A DNA stretch of 64,000 nt from JAANXG01 sp049583715 (GCA_049583715.1 JBAUWJ010000152.1:1-64000), one strand, 5' to 3'; positions 24,518 through 34,038 are shown, counted from the first letter of the stretch. Program-made: numbers and translations. The notes: generated by a model not told the origin, from the letters alone.

Positions 24518-26854
24518 TCACCGCCGGGTCAGCCAGTACCGGGGGCGCCGCGCCCGCCAACCCTGAACTCGGATGCCGTCGCGCGACAGATCGACGATAA
24601 CCGCTCCCGCAAAACCCGTGGTGATCGTCCGGATACCGTGCGTCCGATACCGGGACATGACTTCCGGGCGAGGATGACCATATCGATTCAGGTAGCCCGC
24701 CGAAACGATGGCCCAGCTTGGCGCCACCCGGGTGATGAAAGGCAGCGTCGAGGCACCCGTGCCGCCATGGTGGGGCACCAACAGGACGTCGCTGTGCAGC
24801 GCACCGCTCCACCGCCGCTGCAGGGCACGCTCCTCAGCCGCCTGGATGTCGCCGGTGAGCAGCAGCGAGCCATAGCGGCCGGTGACTTTGAGAACACACC
24901 CGCCGTCGCCGGAACCGGGGGACAGATCCAGGATGCGAAAAGTCACGCCGTCCCAGCGCCAGTGCCGACCGCCGCAGGACAGAACCCCGGGCAGCCTCCG
25001 GATGTGGCCGGCCAGGACACGCCGCAGCCGGAATGCCGTGCGCAGATCGTCCATTCCGTTTCGCCGCCGTCCATCGGGAACGATGAGCGTGTCGATCGTC
25101 CTCACGGACCGCGAGCGCAGGTACGGAATGACCACGGCCCGGGAGAGACTGAACCCGCCCGGATAGCTGGGGCCGGTGCCGTAGAGCAGCGTGTGATGCC
25201 GGGTGCGCACGACGACCGCCAGTCCCTCGCCTACGTCGAGCACCGCGAGCCTGACCTCACCGCGAGCCGGGCCCGCCGGCGCGGGCGCCAGCAGGGCCAC
25301 CAGGCATACCGCGCCCCATGCGCGCCTGCGCGGCCTGACGAGCACTATCCAGGCGGCTCCGGCCATGAGGACGAATGCCTGCCAGAGCTCGAGATGCAAC
25401 GGGAGGCTCGAGTAGTGCAGTTGGCCGAGCCAGGTCAGCGCCGCCCACAGGAGATCCGCCACCCGATCCGCGATGCGAAGGCACAGCGAAGCGACGCCCT
25501 CCCAGCCGAAGGTCACCGCCACGGTGCCGAGCAGGCACGGAGGCACGATGCAGAACATCACCACGGGTACGGCCAGCATGTTGGCGGGTGCGGACACCGT
25601 CGATACCCTGCCGAAGAACAGCGCCACCAGGGGTAGAAGCGCCAGGCTCAGCATCCATTGAAGCTTCACCGTCTCCGCGGCCCGGTCGCGCCACGTCAGG
25701 GGCTCCGCGGATCGAACATCCGGGATCCGGGCGGCCTGTTGCCGTCGATTCGCTCGTGCGATCCAGGCGAGGATGAATGCCACCGCGCAGAAGGAAAGCC
25801 AGAACCCGGCGTCGTGCACCGAGGCCGGGTTGATGACCAGCACGGCGATCAGGGCCAGGCACAGGCCGCGCATGTTCCAACTGTGTCGCCGGCACAGCAC
25901 CCCGAACAGGAACACCAGCGCCATCACCAGTGCGCGCTGGGCCGGGACGTTGAACCCCGACAGCGCGGCATAGGCAGTCGCGAAACACAGGCCGCCGAGC
26001 GCACCGATGCGCGGCGCCGCCACGCCGCGGGCGAAGAGGCCCGCGAACCGTCCGAGCCACACCCCGAGAAAGACCCCGATACCGGCCGCGAACCCGATGT
26101 GCAGCCCGGATATGGAAATGAGATGGCTGGTCCCGGTGGCGCGCAGCGTATGCCATTCCGCCTCCGAGATCGTCGAGCGGTCCCCGATCGCCAGCGCTCG
26201 AAGGAGACCGGCATGACGAAGGCCGGTCAAGCCGAGGTCCAGGCGATCCTTCAGCGCCTGGCGCAGTGATCCGAGCGACAGTCCGGCCGGTGACAGGCGC
26301 GAGTCGACGCCGGATCGCCTGACGTATCCGGTGGCCCGTATACCGCGCCTGAACAGATAGCCTTCGTAGTCGAAGCCGCCGGGGTTGTAATAGCCGTGCG
26401 GCCGTTTGAGACGCACCACGAGGCGCCACCTCGTGCCCGCCTTCACCTGCGCCACTGCGTACCAGGGCGGGCTGTACCACCGCAGTCGTATACGACCGTC
26501 GAACGACACGACCCGCCCTCCGCGCTCGGCGTGCTCGACGTCCAGATCGAACTTCAGGTAGTGTCGGCCGCGCTGCGGCAGCCCTGCGATTTTCCCGACG
26601 ATGGTGACGTCCCGTCCCTCCAGCGCCCGCGGCCATTGGACGGCCAGGACCAGATCTGCGCGAAATAATGCCCAAGCGACGCCGGCCAGGCAGACCACGG
26701 CCGGCCGCAGCGGGCGGACCAGGGCACACGGAACGAGAACGAGGCCACCCGATATCGTGAGCCAGGCGGGGACGGAAACGGGGGAAAGTTGCGCGCATGC
26801 CGTCCCGAGGGCGAACAGGACGGTATAGATGTAAAATGCACGATTCCCTGTCAC
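24518..26854 (-). CDS. comEC: ComEC/Rec2-family DNA uptake channel with degraded metal motif
   Basis: 778 residues from GTG. An N-terminal TM pair, a DUF4131 region, then the Competence domain (ISGLHIGFAAGIGVFLGVWLGRF with the conserved SGLH) and about 8-10 TM helices. The C-terminal beta-lactamase-like domain keeps LLLTGDIQAAEE, LLVPHHGGTGAST and SAGYLNRYGHP. The canonical H-x-D-x-D-H segment is replaced by VPDGRRRNGMDD (about 592-603), and the preceding LYDTGP is LYGTGP. The channel would import single-stranded DNA; the nuclease-like domain may be catalytically dead. Confidence 0.9.
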   Translation of the reverse strand: MTGNRAFYIYTVLFALGTACAQLSPVSVPAWLTISGGLVLVPCALVRPLRPAVVCLAGVAWALFRADLVLAVQWPRALEGRDVTIVGKIAGLPQRGRHYLKFDLDVEHAERGGRVVSFDGRIRLRWYSPPWYAVAQVKAGTRWRLVVRLKRPHGYYNPGGFDYEGYLFRRGIRATGYVRRSGVDSRLSPAGLSLGSLRQALKDRLDLGLTGLRHAGLLRALAIGDRSTISEAEWHTLRATGTSHLISISGLHIGFAAGIGVFLGVWLGRFAGLFARGVAAPRIGALGGLCFATAYAALSGFNVPAQRALVMALVFLFGVLCRRHSWNMRGLCLALIAVLVINPASVHDAGFWLSFCAVAFILAWIARANRRQQAARIPDVRSAEPLTWRDRAAETVKLQWMLSLALLPLVALFFGRVSTVSAPANMLAVPVVMFCIVPPCLLGTVAVTFGWEGVASLCLRIADRVADLLWAALTWLGQLHYSSLPLHLELWQAFVLMAGAAWIVLVRPRRRAWGAVCLVALLAPAPAGPARGEVRLAVLDVGEGLAVVVRTRHHTLLYGTGPSYPGGFSLSRAVVIPYLRSRSVRTIDTLIVPDGRRRNGMDDLRTAFRLRRVLAGHIRRLPGVLSCGGRHWRWDGVTFRILDLSPGSGDGGCVLKVTGRYGSLLLTGDIQAAEERALQRRWSGALHSDVLLVPHHGGTGASTLPFITRVAPSWAIVSAGYLNRYGHPRPEVMSRYRTHGIRTITTGFAGAVIVDLSRDGIRVQGWRARRPRYWLTRR

Positions 26855-27005
26855 AATTTCGTTCCATCGAAGGCGGGGCCCGGCCCGAATCGTCCCCTGG
26901 TGGGGATCGATGCGTCCGGTCCGAGGCGAGATCCTCCGCGTGTTGCGTCCGGCAAACCGGGTCGCGCGAGACGCTCTGCCGGTTCGGCGTTTAAGTTATC
27001 AATCT

Positions 27006-27521
27006 ATGCCCTGGAAGACAAGGCGGCCACGCTGGCTGCTCACCAAGAACGATGTGGTCGAACACCGCTACCTGAAGGTATTCGGTGAGCACCTTCACAG
27101 CCCGAACCTCTGGCATTTCAATCGCCGCTCCGTCGTCAACGCAACCGCCGTGGGACTGTTCTGCGCCTTCCTGCCCATGCCTTTCGAGATGGTGGTCGCG
27201 GCACTGGGCGCCATATGGTTCGGCGGCAACCTGCCCCTGGCAGTAGCCTGGGTCTGGATTTCCAACCCCTTGACCTGGCTTCCGCTCTACACACCCGCCT
27301 ACCTGCTCGGCTCGTGGATACTGAACGAGCCCGCCGTGGACACCCACCACATCACGATGCACGTGCTGCTCGAGTCGATGGCCGCCTTGTGGGTCGGCTG
27401 CGTCATCGTCGGCATCTTTGCGGGCGCCTGCGGCTATTTCGTCATCAACACCCTGTGGCGTCTCAACGTACGTGCCCATCGCGCGGAACGGGCACGGCGT
27501 TACAACCTGAAGAAGAACTAG
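27006..27521 (+). CDS. DUF2062 membrane protein
   Basis: 171 residues from the ATG at 27006 (the frame is open upstream but not family-like). LLTKNDVVEHRYLKVFGEHLHSPNLWHFNRRSVVNATAVGLFCAFLPMPFEMVVA matches DUF2062, with three TM segments (FCAFLPMP, AVAWVWISNPLTWLPLYTPAYLLG, ALWVGCVIVGIFAGACGYF) and a basic C-terminal tail (RAHRAERARRYNLKK). Function not established. It is divergent from comEC, a frequent neighbour. Confidence 0.85.
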   Translation: MPWKTRRPRWLLTKNDVVEHRYLKVFGEHLHSPNLWHFNRRSVVNATAVGLFCAFLPMPFEMVVAALGAIWFGGNLPLAVAWVWISNPLTWLPLYTPAYLLGSWILNEPAVDTHHITMHVLLESMAALWVGCVIVGIFAGACGYFVINTLWRLNVRAHRAERARRYNLKKN

Positions 27522-27689
27522 TGGGTCGTGCCGCCGGCTCCGCGTCGTTCCGGTCCGAAATCCTGGGGGAGACCGTTGAGGTAAGAGCCGTCAAGCAACA
27601 ATCGAACGACTGCGCCGATCCATCCACCTTCCCGCCTTGCCGGAGCGGCCCCACGACGATCACCGTCGGACTTTCGTTGCTCGTGTGCC

Positions 27690-28430
27690 TCACGACCACC
27701 CCTCCCGCCTGCTGACGAACCAGACGTTCATCGGATCATGCGCCAGCGTTTGGCGGCGCACGGATTCGAAGCCGGCCTCCCGCAGCAGGCGTTCGGCCGT
27801 TTCCCAGCCCCACATCGTACCGAGTCCGGCACCACCCTGGCCGATCGAGACCGGTGTGCAGTGAAAGCAGGAAATGGCGTACAACAGGGATGCCATCGGG
27901 AAGTCCATGTTGTTCTCCAGAGAGGCGGAGCCGCCGATGTCCTGCATCAAGTGCACACCGCCGGGCTTCAAGGAACGGTACAGACCGCCCAACAGCGCCC
28001 CCGGGTCTTTCTGGTCATGGATGCCGTCGAACGACATCACCAGATCGTACCGGCTTGTCTCCTCGAAGCCGCTCAGGTCGCGAACCTCGAAACCAATATT
28101 ACACAGACCTCGGTTGCGGACTTCCCGGCTCGCGTATTGGATCGCATCCGGACACAGATCGTATCCGGTGAACCGACTGGCCGGGAAACGTTCGGCCATC
28201 GCGATCAAGGCCCGCCCGCGACCGCAGCCGGCGTCCAGTACGTCGATACCGGCACGCAGTCGCTCGTCGATGCCTTCGATCAACGGTAGTATCAGCTCGA
28301 ACAGCGGTTTGACAACGGTCTGGCCGCTGTCTTCGGCCATGAATTGGTGAAAGTGCGGATAGTCCGAGTACTCGGTCCCGTCTCCGGTCTCGAAACACGC
28401 CAGGATCCGATCCTGCACGGCGCCCATCAC
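27690..28430 (-). pseudogene. Truncated class I SAM methyltransferase (lost N-terminal winged-helix domain)
   Basis: 246 codons. IDVLDAGCGRGRALIAMAERFP (motif I), SRFTGYDLCPDAIQYA, then YDLVMSFDGIHDQ and a C-terminus resembling the Rv2258c-like family (LMQDIGGSASLENNMDFPM; FHCTPVSIGQGGAGLGTMWG). Members are usually about 350 residues, with an N-terminal winged helix of about 120 residues that is absent here; homology begins at GAVQDRILACF, right at the start of the frame. The adjacent AraC-type fragment is truncated at the same point. The catalytic core is intact, so residual function cannot be excluded. Confidence 0.65.
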
Positions 28431-28435
28431 GGGAA

Positions 28436-28762
28436 TTGGGGTCCCAGCTCTGGGTCTCCGATCACTACACCGCTTCGGACTGTGTCGAGCGCATGGCGGC
28501 GATCTCGGGCCTGCCGGAGAGGACCTTCAAACGCCGCTTCAGAAAGGCAACGGGGTTCACGCCGATCGAGTACGTCCAAACGCTGCGAATCGAGGAAGCA
28601 AAACAGATCCTGGAAACGACCGACGAGGCCATCGACATCATCGTCGACGCCGTCGGCTACGACGACCCCGCCTCCTTTCGCAGACTGTTCAAGCGTCTCG
28701 CGGGTGTGACCCCCGGCAGGTACCGGCAACGCTACCAGCACCTCAGACGACTCGTGAAGTAG
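28436..28762 (+). pseudogene. C-terminal fragment of a GlxA/AraC-family transcription regulator
   Basis: 108 codons from a TTG, containing the double helix-turn-helix AraC domain: ERMAAISGLPERTFKRRFRKATGFTP, YVQTLRIEEAKQILETT, and VGYDDPASFRRLFKRLAGVTPGRYRQRY. Full GlxA-type regulators are about 320 residues with an N-terminal DJ-1/PfpI-like domain, which is missing here. It begins six bases from the truncated methyltransferase start on the other strand, so one deletion probably removed both 5' ends and the shared promoter. Confidence 0.7.
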
Positions 28763-28901
28763 CACACCCGCGGTGTTTGTCGGAATGAATTCCGACCCAC
28801 AAGTAGCACACCCGCGGTCGCACGGCGCGCTGCCCAAGGTCGCAGGTCCCGATAGCGGCGCGGCATCAGGCGGTGTTTGTCGGAATGAATTCCGACCCAC
28901 A
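28757..28901. repeat. Palindromic repeats TGTCGGAATGAATTCCGAC, two copies 100 bp apart
   Basis: GCGGTGTTTGTCGGAATGAA followed by TTCCGACCCACA occurs at 28770-28801 and 28870-28901. A second motif, AAGTAGCACACCCGCGGT, occurs at 28757-28774 and 28801-28818. The core GTCGGAAT-GA-ATTCCGAC is a REP-like palindrome. The first copy contains the stop codon of the truncated regulator. Non-coding. Confidence 0.7.
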
Positions 28902-28980
28902 GGGGGAAGTGCCGGAGATCTCCGGGAGCGACATTCCTGCCGACCCACGGGTGTGGTGGATCGGGAAATGGGACAGCAGG

Positions 28981-29673
28981 CTATTCGGGCTGCAAGGGCC
29001 CGAGGAAGCCGTCCTTGAGCTCCAGGACGCGGTCCATACGGCCGGCCAGATCACGGTCGTGCGTAACGACCACCAGGCTGGTGCCGAGCTCTCGGTTCAG
29101 CCCCACCATCAGGGAATAGACCTTTTCGGCGGTCTTTCTGTCCAGGTTTCCGGTCGGCTCGTCCGCGAGGATGCACGCGGGCCGGGTCACCAGGGCCCGG
29201 GCCACCGCCGCACGCTGGCGTTCGCCGCCGGAGAGCTCCCCGGGCTTGTGCTGCAGCCGCTGGCCGAGGCCCACTTCCTCCAGGCAGGCCCGGGCGCGTT
29301 CGACGCAGGTGCCGCGCGCCTCGCCCCGCACCAGCAGAGGCATCATCACGTTCTCGAGGGCCGTGAATTCCGGCAGCAGATGGTGGAACTGGTACACGAA
29401 GCCGAGATAGCGATTGCGCATGTCTCCCCGTTCGGAGTCGGACAACGCAAAGAAGTCCGTGCCCTCGATCTGAACGCTGCCGCCGGTAGGTATATCCAGA
29501 CCGCCGAGCAAGTGCAGCAGCGTGCTCTTGCCGGATCCGGAAGCACCCACTATGGCGAGCTGCTCTCCGGCGAACACCTCGAGGTCGAGCCCCATCAGAA
29601 CGTCGACGTTGAGACCGCCCTGGTCGAAGCGCTTGACCAGGCCCCGGCACGCCAGCACGACTTTCCCGCTCAT
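28981..29673 (-). CDS. lolD: Lipoprotein-releasing system ATP-binding protein
   Basis: 230 residues. Walker A GASGSGKSTLLHLLGGLD, the LolD-type region FVYQFHHLLPEFTALENVMMPLL, signature LSGGERQRAAVARAL and Walker B CILADEPTGNLD. It powers extraction of outer-membrane lipoproteins from the inner membrane. Its start overlaps the stop of the permease gene (4 nt). lolA lies elsewhere in this window (55.7 kb). Confidence 0.96.
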   Translation of the reverse strand: MSGKVVLACRGLVKRFDQGGLNVDVLMGLDLEVFAGEQLAIVGASGSGKSTLLHLLGGLDIPTGGSVQIEGTDFFALSDSERGDMRNRYLGFVYQFHHLLPEFTALENVMMPLLVRGEARGTCVERARACLEEVGLGQRLQHKPGELSGGERQRAAVARALVTRPACILADEPTGNLDRKTAEKVYSLMVGLNRELGTSLVVVTHDRDLAGRMDRVLELKDGFLGPLQPE

Positions 29674-30908
29674 TCGTATCTCAATGCCTCCGCCGGCTGG
29701 GTCCTGGAGGCGCGGAAGGCAGGATAGAGCGTCGCGACGGCGCTCATGCCGAGGGAAGACAGCGTCACGACCAGCACGTCCCGCCAGTGCATGTCAGCAG
29801 GGAAATCACTGATGACGTAGACGTCCGCCGGAAAGAACTGCACATGGAAGATGTGCTCGAGGAACGGGACGATGGTCTGGATATTGAGGGACGTGATCAC
29901 CCCGGTGAGCCCCCCCAACAGCGTGCCGATCACCCCGATGAGCATGCCCTGTACGATGAAGATCCCCATCACGCCGCTCGGCCGCATGCCCAGCGTCCTC
30001 AGGATGGCAATGTCCGCCTGCTTGTCGGTGACCACCATCACCAGGGTGGAGACGATGTTGAATGCCGCCACCGCCACGATGAGGAACAGGATGATGAACA
30101 TGACGCGCTTCTCGATTCCGAGAGCACGAAAGAAATTGCGGTGGTCACGGGTCCAGTCGCTGATGTAGAAGCCCGGTCCGAGGGAATTGGCCAGGCCGTT
30201 GCGGACCAGCGGGGCCTTGAAGATGTCGTGCAGCTTCAGGCGCAGCCCGGTCACCTCGTTGCCGGACTCGTACAGCTTCTCCGCGTCGCCGAGATCGATC
30301 AGCACCAGGCCGCTGTCGTAGTCGTACATCCCGATCTTGAAGATGCCGCTGACCGTGAACCGCCGCAGCCGCGGCAGCATACCGGCCGGCGTCACCTGGC
30401 CTTCCGGAACGACGATGGTCACCTTGGACCCGACGTCCAGCCCCAGGGTGCGCGCCAGCACGCTGCCCACGACCACTTTGAACTTGCCGGGCTCGAGGGA
30501 ATCGAGGCTGCCCTCCTCCATATGCTTGCCGATATCGGAAACGTTCGGCTCCTGGCTGGGCATGATCCCTCGCACGATGGCACCCGTGGCATTGCCTCCC
30601 TTGGTGAGCATTCCTTGTCCGAGCACATAAGGGGCCACTCCGGCGACCTCGGGAATCTTCTTCACGGCATCCTCGAGATGCTGCCAGCCCTGAAGGCCGC
30701 CCTGATCGGCCGTAATGGTGACGTGGGCCGCGACGCCCAGGATGCGGTCGCGGAGCTCGCCCTCGAAGCCGTTCATGATGGACAGGACGGTGATGAGCGC
30801 CCACACGCCGAGGGTGATCCCCATCATCGCGATCAGTGTGATGAACGAGATGAAGTGATTGCGGCGCTTGGCGCGTGTGTAGCGCAGGCCGATGAAGACG
30901 GGAAGCAC
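29670..30908 (-). CDS. lolC: Lipoprotein-releasing system permease (LolC/LolE family)
   Basis: 412 residues. N-terminal FIGLRYTRAKRRNHFISFITLIAMMGITLGVWALITVLSIMNGFE is the LolC/E signature, followed by a periplasmic domain and three C-terminal TM helices (VMFIILFLIVAVAAFNIVSTLVMVV and others). Only one permease gene is present, so the transporter may be a homodimeric LolF-type system, or a second copy lies elsewhere. Confidence 0.94.
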   Translation of the reverse strand: MLPVFIGLRYTRAKRRNHFISFITLIAMMGITLGVWALITVLSIMNGFEGELRDRILGVAAHVTITADQGGLQGWQHLEDAVKKIPEVAGVAPYVLGQGMLTKGGNATGAIVRGIMPSQEPNVSDIGKHMEEGSLDSLEPGKFKVVVGSVLARTLGLDVGSKVTIVVPEGQVTPAGMLPRLRRFTVSGIFKIGMYDYDSGLVLIDLGDAEKLYESGNEVTGLRLKLHDIFKAPLVRNGLANSLGPGFYISDWTRDHRNFFRALGIEKRVMFIILFLIVAVAAFNIVSTLVMVVTDKQADIAILRTLGMRPSGVMGIFIVQGMLIGVIGTLLGGLTGVITSLNIQTIVPFLEHIFHVQFFPADVYVISDFPADMHWRDVLVVTLSSLGMSAVATLYPAFRASRTQPAEALRYE

Positions 30909-30934
30909 GGGGCAGCGAGCTCGATCGACCGGGG

Positions 30935-32428
30935 CTAGGAGACGCCCGTCTCCGGACGCATGTGCGGGAACAGCAGGACATCGCGGATCGAAGCACAGTC
31001 CGCCAGCAGCATCACCAGGCGATCGATACCGATACCTTCGCCCGCGGTAGGCGGAAGACCGAACTCCAGGGCGCGGATGTAGTCGTGGTCGAAGTGCATG
31101 GCCTCCTCGTCCCCGGCCTGCTTCTCGGCCACCTGCCGGTGGAAGCGGCGGGCCTGGTCTTCCGAATCGTTCAGCTCCGAGAAACCGTTGGCGATCTCCC
31201 GCCCCGCGATGAACAGCTCGAAACGATCCGTCACCGACGGATCGTTGTCATTGATGCGCGACAGGGGGGATACCTCCACCGGGAAAAGGGTCACGAATGT
31301 CGGTTGAATCAGCTTGTCCTCGACGGTCTGGTCGAATATCTCCATCAGCCACTTCCCTTCGCCCCAGTGCTCCCTGGGCTCGATCCCGAGCGAACGGCCG
31401 TACTCGGACAATCGTTGACGATCGGCAATGTCGGCGGGGGTCAGCTCGTCATTGCGCTCGAGAACGGCGTCCTTGACGCTGAGTCGCTTGAAGGGCGCCT
31501 CGAAGCTGATCCCCTGCCCCTGGTAGTCGAACGACTCGCTGCCGAGCACCTCGTTCGCCAGCTCCCGGAACAGGGTCTCCGTGAGATCCATGAGATCCGT
31601 GTAGTCCGCGTAGGCCTGGTAGAACTCCAGCATGGTGAACTCGGGATTGTGCTGGGTGCTCACCCCCTCGTTCCGGAAGTTGCGGTTGATCTCGAAAACG
31701 CGGTCGAAGCCCCCCACCACCAGCCTCTTCAGGAAGAGCTCCGGTGCGACCCGCAGGTACAGGTCCATGCCCAGTGCGTTGTGATGGGTCACGAACGGCC
31801 GGGCCACGGCGCCGCCCGGTATCGCCTGCATCATCGGGGTCTCCACTTCGAGAAAATCCCGTGCCGCGAAGAACTGCCGGATGACCTGGATGATCCTGGC
31901 CCGGATCCGGAAGACGCGCTGTGCCTCGGGATTCATGATCAGGTCCACGTAGCGCTGGCGGTAGCGGAGCTCGTGGTCGCTGAGTCCATGGAACTTCTCC
32001 GGGAGCGGGCGAAGGGACTTGGTGAGCAGACGGATGTCATCCGCCCGCACGCTGAGCTCGCCGGTCCGGGTGCGAAACAGCTCGCCTCGCACCCCGACGA
32101 TGTCACCGATGTCCCACTTCTTGAACTGCTCGTTGTACCGACCTTCGGGAAGGCTGTCGCGCTGCACGAAGATCTGAATCCGCCCGCTGCGGTCCTGAAT
32201 GTGCGCGAACGATGCCTTGCCCATGATCCGGCGGCTCATCATCCGTCCCGCAATGCTGACCGGAATCGCCGACTGGGCAAGCTTTTCGGCGTCCCAATCG
32301 CCGTACTCCGCCGCGATCTCCGACGCCAGGTGAGTCGGCCTGAAGTCGTTGGGAAACGCGAACCCGCCCTGCCGCAGCGCTTCCAGCTTCTCGCGACGCT
32401 GCCTGATTTGCTCGTTGTCGTCGTTCAT
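30935..32428 (-). CDS. lysS: Lysyl-tRNA synthetase (class II)
   Basis: 497 residues. N-terminal OB anticodon-binding domain (about 55-170), then class II motifs: motif 1 around RQFFAARDFLEVETPMMQ, motif 2 FEINRNFRNEGVSTQHNPEFTMLE, and motif 3 GEGIGIDRLVMLLAD. The ending DVLLFPHMRPE is typical. It lies downstream of prfB, the conserved prfB-lysS pair. Confidence 0.98.
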   Translation of the reverse strand: MNDDNEQIRQRREKLEALRQGGFAFPNDFRPTHLASEIAAEYGDWDAEKLAQSAIPVSIAGRMMSRRIMGKASFAHIQDRSGRIQIFVQRDSLPEGRYNEQFKKWDIGDIVGVRGELFRTRTGELSVRADDIRLLTKSLRPLPEKFHGLSDHELRYRQRYVDLIMNPEAQRVFRIRARIIQVIRQFFAARDFLEVETPMMQAIPGGAVARPFVTHHNALGMDLYLRVAPELFLKRLVVGGFDRVFEINRNFRNEGVSTQHNPEFTMLEFYQAYADYTDLMDLTETLFRELANEVLGSESFDYQGQGISFEAPFKRLSVKDAVLERNDELTPADIADRQRLSEYGRSLGIEPREHWGEGKWLMEIFDQTVEDKLIQPTFVTLFPVEVSPLSRINDNDPSVTDRFELFIAGREIANGFSELNDSEDQARRFHRQVAEKQAGDEEAMHFDHDYIRALEFGLPPTAGEGIGIDRLVMLLADCASIRDVLLFPHMRPETGVS

Positions 32429-32536
32429 TTTCCGATGTTTGACTCATGGGTCGCGGACCGCCGGTAACGGTCCGCCGCCAAGGGGTGTCCATCTCCCACT
32501 CGCGGACTAGACACGATCCTTGCCTGATCGGTCCCG

Positions 32537-33632
32537 CTACAGCCCGGCCTTCAGACTCGCCTCGATGAACGGGTCCAGGCTGCCGTCCAGCACGCCCTGG
32601 GTGTCCCCGACCTCGACGGAGGTCCTGAGGTCCTTGATGCGGGACTGGTCCAGCACGTAGGAACGGATCTGCTGCCCCCAACCGATGTCGGCCTTGCTGT
32701 CTTCCACGGCCTGCTGCTCCGCCCGCCGCTTCTGCATCTCGGCCTCGTAGAGCCGGGCCTTGAGCATCTGCATGGCCGTCGCCTTGTTGCGATGCTGCGA
32801 ACGGTCGTTCTGGCACTGGACCACGATACCCGTGGGCAGGTGCGTGATGCGCACCGCGGAGTCGGTACGGTTGACATGCTGACCGCCCGCCCCGCTCGCC
32901 CGGTAAGTATCGATCCGCAGGTCCACGGGATTGATCTCCACTTCCACCTTGTCGTCGATCTCGGGGTAGACATAGACGGAAGCGAAAGAGGTATGCCGCC
33001 GGTGTCCGGAATCGAAGGGCGACTTACGCACTAATCTGTGAATCCCCGTCTCCGTCCGCAGGTAACCGAAGGCATACTCCCCGGAGACCTTGATGGTCGC
33101 GCTCTTGATCCCCGCCACCTCGCCCTCGGAGATCTCGACCACCTCGCTCTCGAACTCCTTGTACTCGCAATAGCGAAGGTACATGCGCAGCAGCATCTCC
33201 GCCCAGTCCTGCGCTTCGGTACCGCCGGAGCCGGCCTGGATGTCCACGAACGCATTGTTGGCGTCCATGGGGCCGGCAAACATCCGCTGGAATTCCAGCT
33301 CCGCCAGCTTCGCGTCGAGACCGCTCAGGTCGGATTCCACCGAGCCGAGCAGCTCCGGATCGGCCTCATCATGGGCCAGCTCGATCAGCTCTGCCGCCTC
33401 GGCGATCGCGCGATGAATCTGCTCCAGGTTGCCCACCACCCGAGCCAACCGCGAGCGGCTCTGACCCAGCTCCTGGGCCCGCTCCGGATTATCCCATATA
33501 CCGGGCTGCTCCAACTGCCGGTCTATCTCCTCGAGCGCCTCCTTCTTGCTGTCGAAGTCAAAGATACCTCCTGAGAGCGGCTTCCCGCCCCTTCAGTTCC
33601 TTCACGGCTTCAACCAGGGACGTAAATTCCAT
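32537..33632 (-). CDS. prfB: Peptide chain release factor 2 (programmed +1 frameshift)
   Basis: The first 24 codons (33561-33632, MEFTSLVEAVKELKGREAAL...) end at an in-frame TGA (33558-33560). Translation resumes in +1 at GAC (33559 downward) and runs to 32537, giving about 364 residues, the normal RF2 length. GGQ is in GAGGQHVNRTDSAVR, and the SPF stop-recognition tripeptide is in RKSPFDSG. It releases at UGA and UAA. Annotation without the frameshift would lose the N-terminus. Confidence 0.97.
33557..33572 (-). promoter_or_regulatory. prfB: RF2 autoregulatory frameshift site AGGAGGTATCTTTGAC
   Basis: The minus strand reads AGG AGG TAT CTT TGA C. The internal Shine-Dalgarno-like AGGAGG lies just upstream of CUU UGA C, as in E. 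coli prfB. Low RF2 lets the ribosome pause at UGA and slip +1. Confidence 0.97.
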
Positions 33633-33767
33633 CGCGATCAATCTCAACTGTGGATTTCAAGGAGCGCGAGCATACCGGAATATCACCGCCGCGCGAAAGT
33701 TGCTTGGCGCACCAAGGCGCCCCCGGCTTTCGTTTCGCCGGTATCGTATCCCGCAAGAAGCCTGTAG

Positions 33768-33875
33768 GCATGGCTTGCGGAAGGTCTTCGGGGGACCTAT
33801 GCCGCAGGGTGCGGCATCGGAGCCTACATGGACGTATCTACGGCGTGCCCCCGAAGACCCTCCCCAGGCCCATGC
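33768..33875 (-). repeat. Hairpin repeat family, copy B (108 bp, inverted)
   Basis: GCATGGCTTGCGGAAGGTCT on the left pairs, with several mismatches, to a right arm ending CCCTCCCCAGGCCCATGC. The reverse complement of the centre contains ATACGTCCATGTAGGCTCCG, matching the family core. It lies in the 707-bp prfB-pntA gap together with copy C in the opposite orientation; the remainder of that gap shows no gene. Confidence 0.8.
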
Positions 33876-33929
33876 ACGGCACCTCACTCGGCGGCGTCGT
33901 GTCGTGCCGATCCTAAACGAAGGTGCCCA

Positions 33930-34038
33930 GCATGAACCGGGGAAGGGTCTTGGCGGGACGCCGCAAGTACCTCCCTGTAGGCTCGCCTCCGGCATCCCTG
34001 CCTCCAGACGCCCGCCAAGACCCTTCCCCGCTTCATGC
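33930..34038 (+). repeat. Hairpin repeat family, copy C (109 bp)
   Basis: Arms of 28 bp, GCATGAACCGGGGAAGGGTC... and ...GACCCTTCCCCGCTTCATGC, pair with one mismatch. The centre has GTACCTCCCTGTAGGCTCGC, then TCCGGCATCCCTGCCTCCAG, almost identical to copy D. Confidence 0.88.

Noticed and set aside
23429..25636. 735-codon plus-strand open frame
   Set aside because: It lies antisense to exbD, exbB and comEC, which have clear family motifs; long antisense frames are expected in GC-rich DNA.
28873..29727. 284-codon plus-strand frame across the repeat and lolD
   Set aside because: It begins in a REP-like repeat and continues antisense to lolD, which has full ABC motifs.
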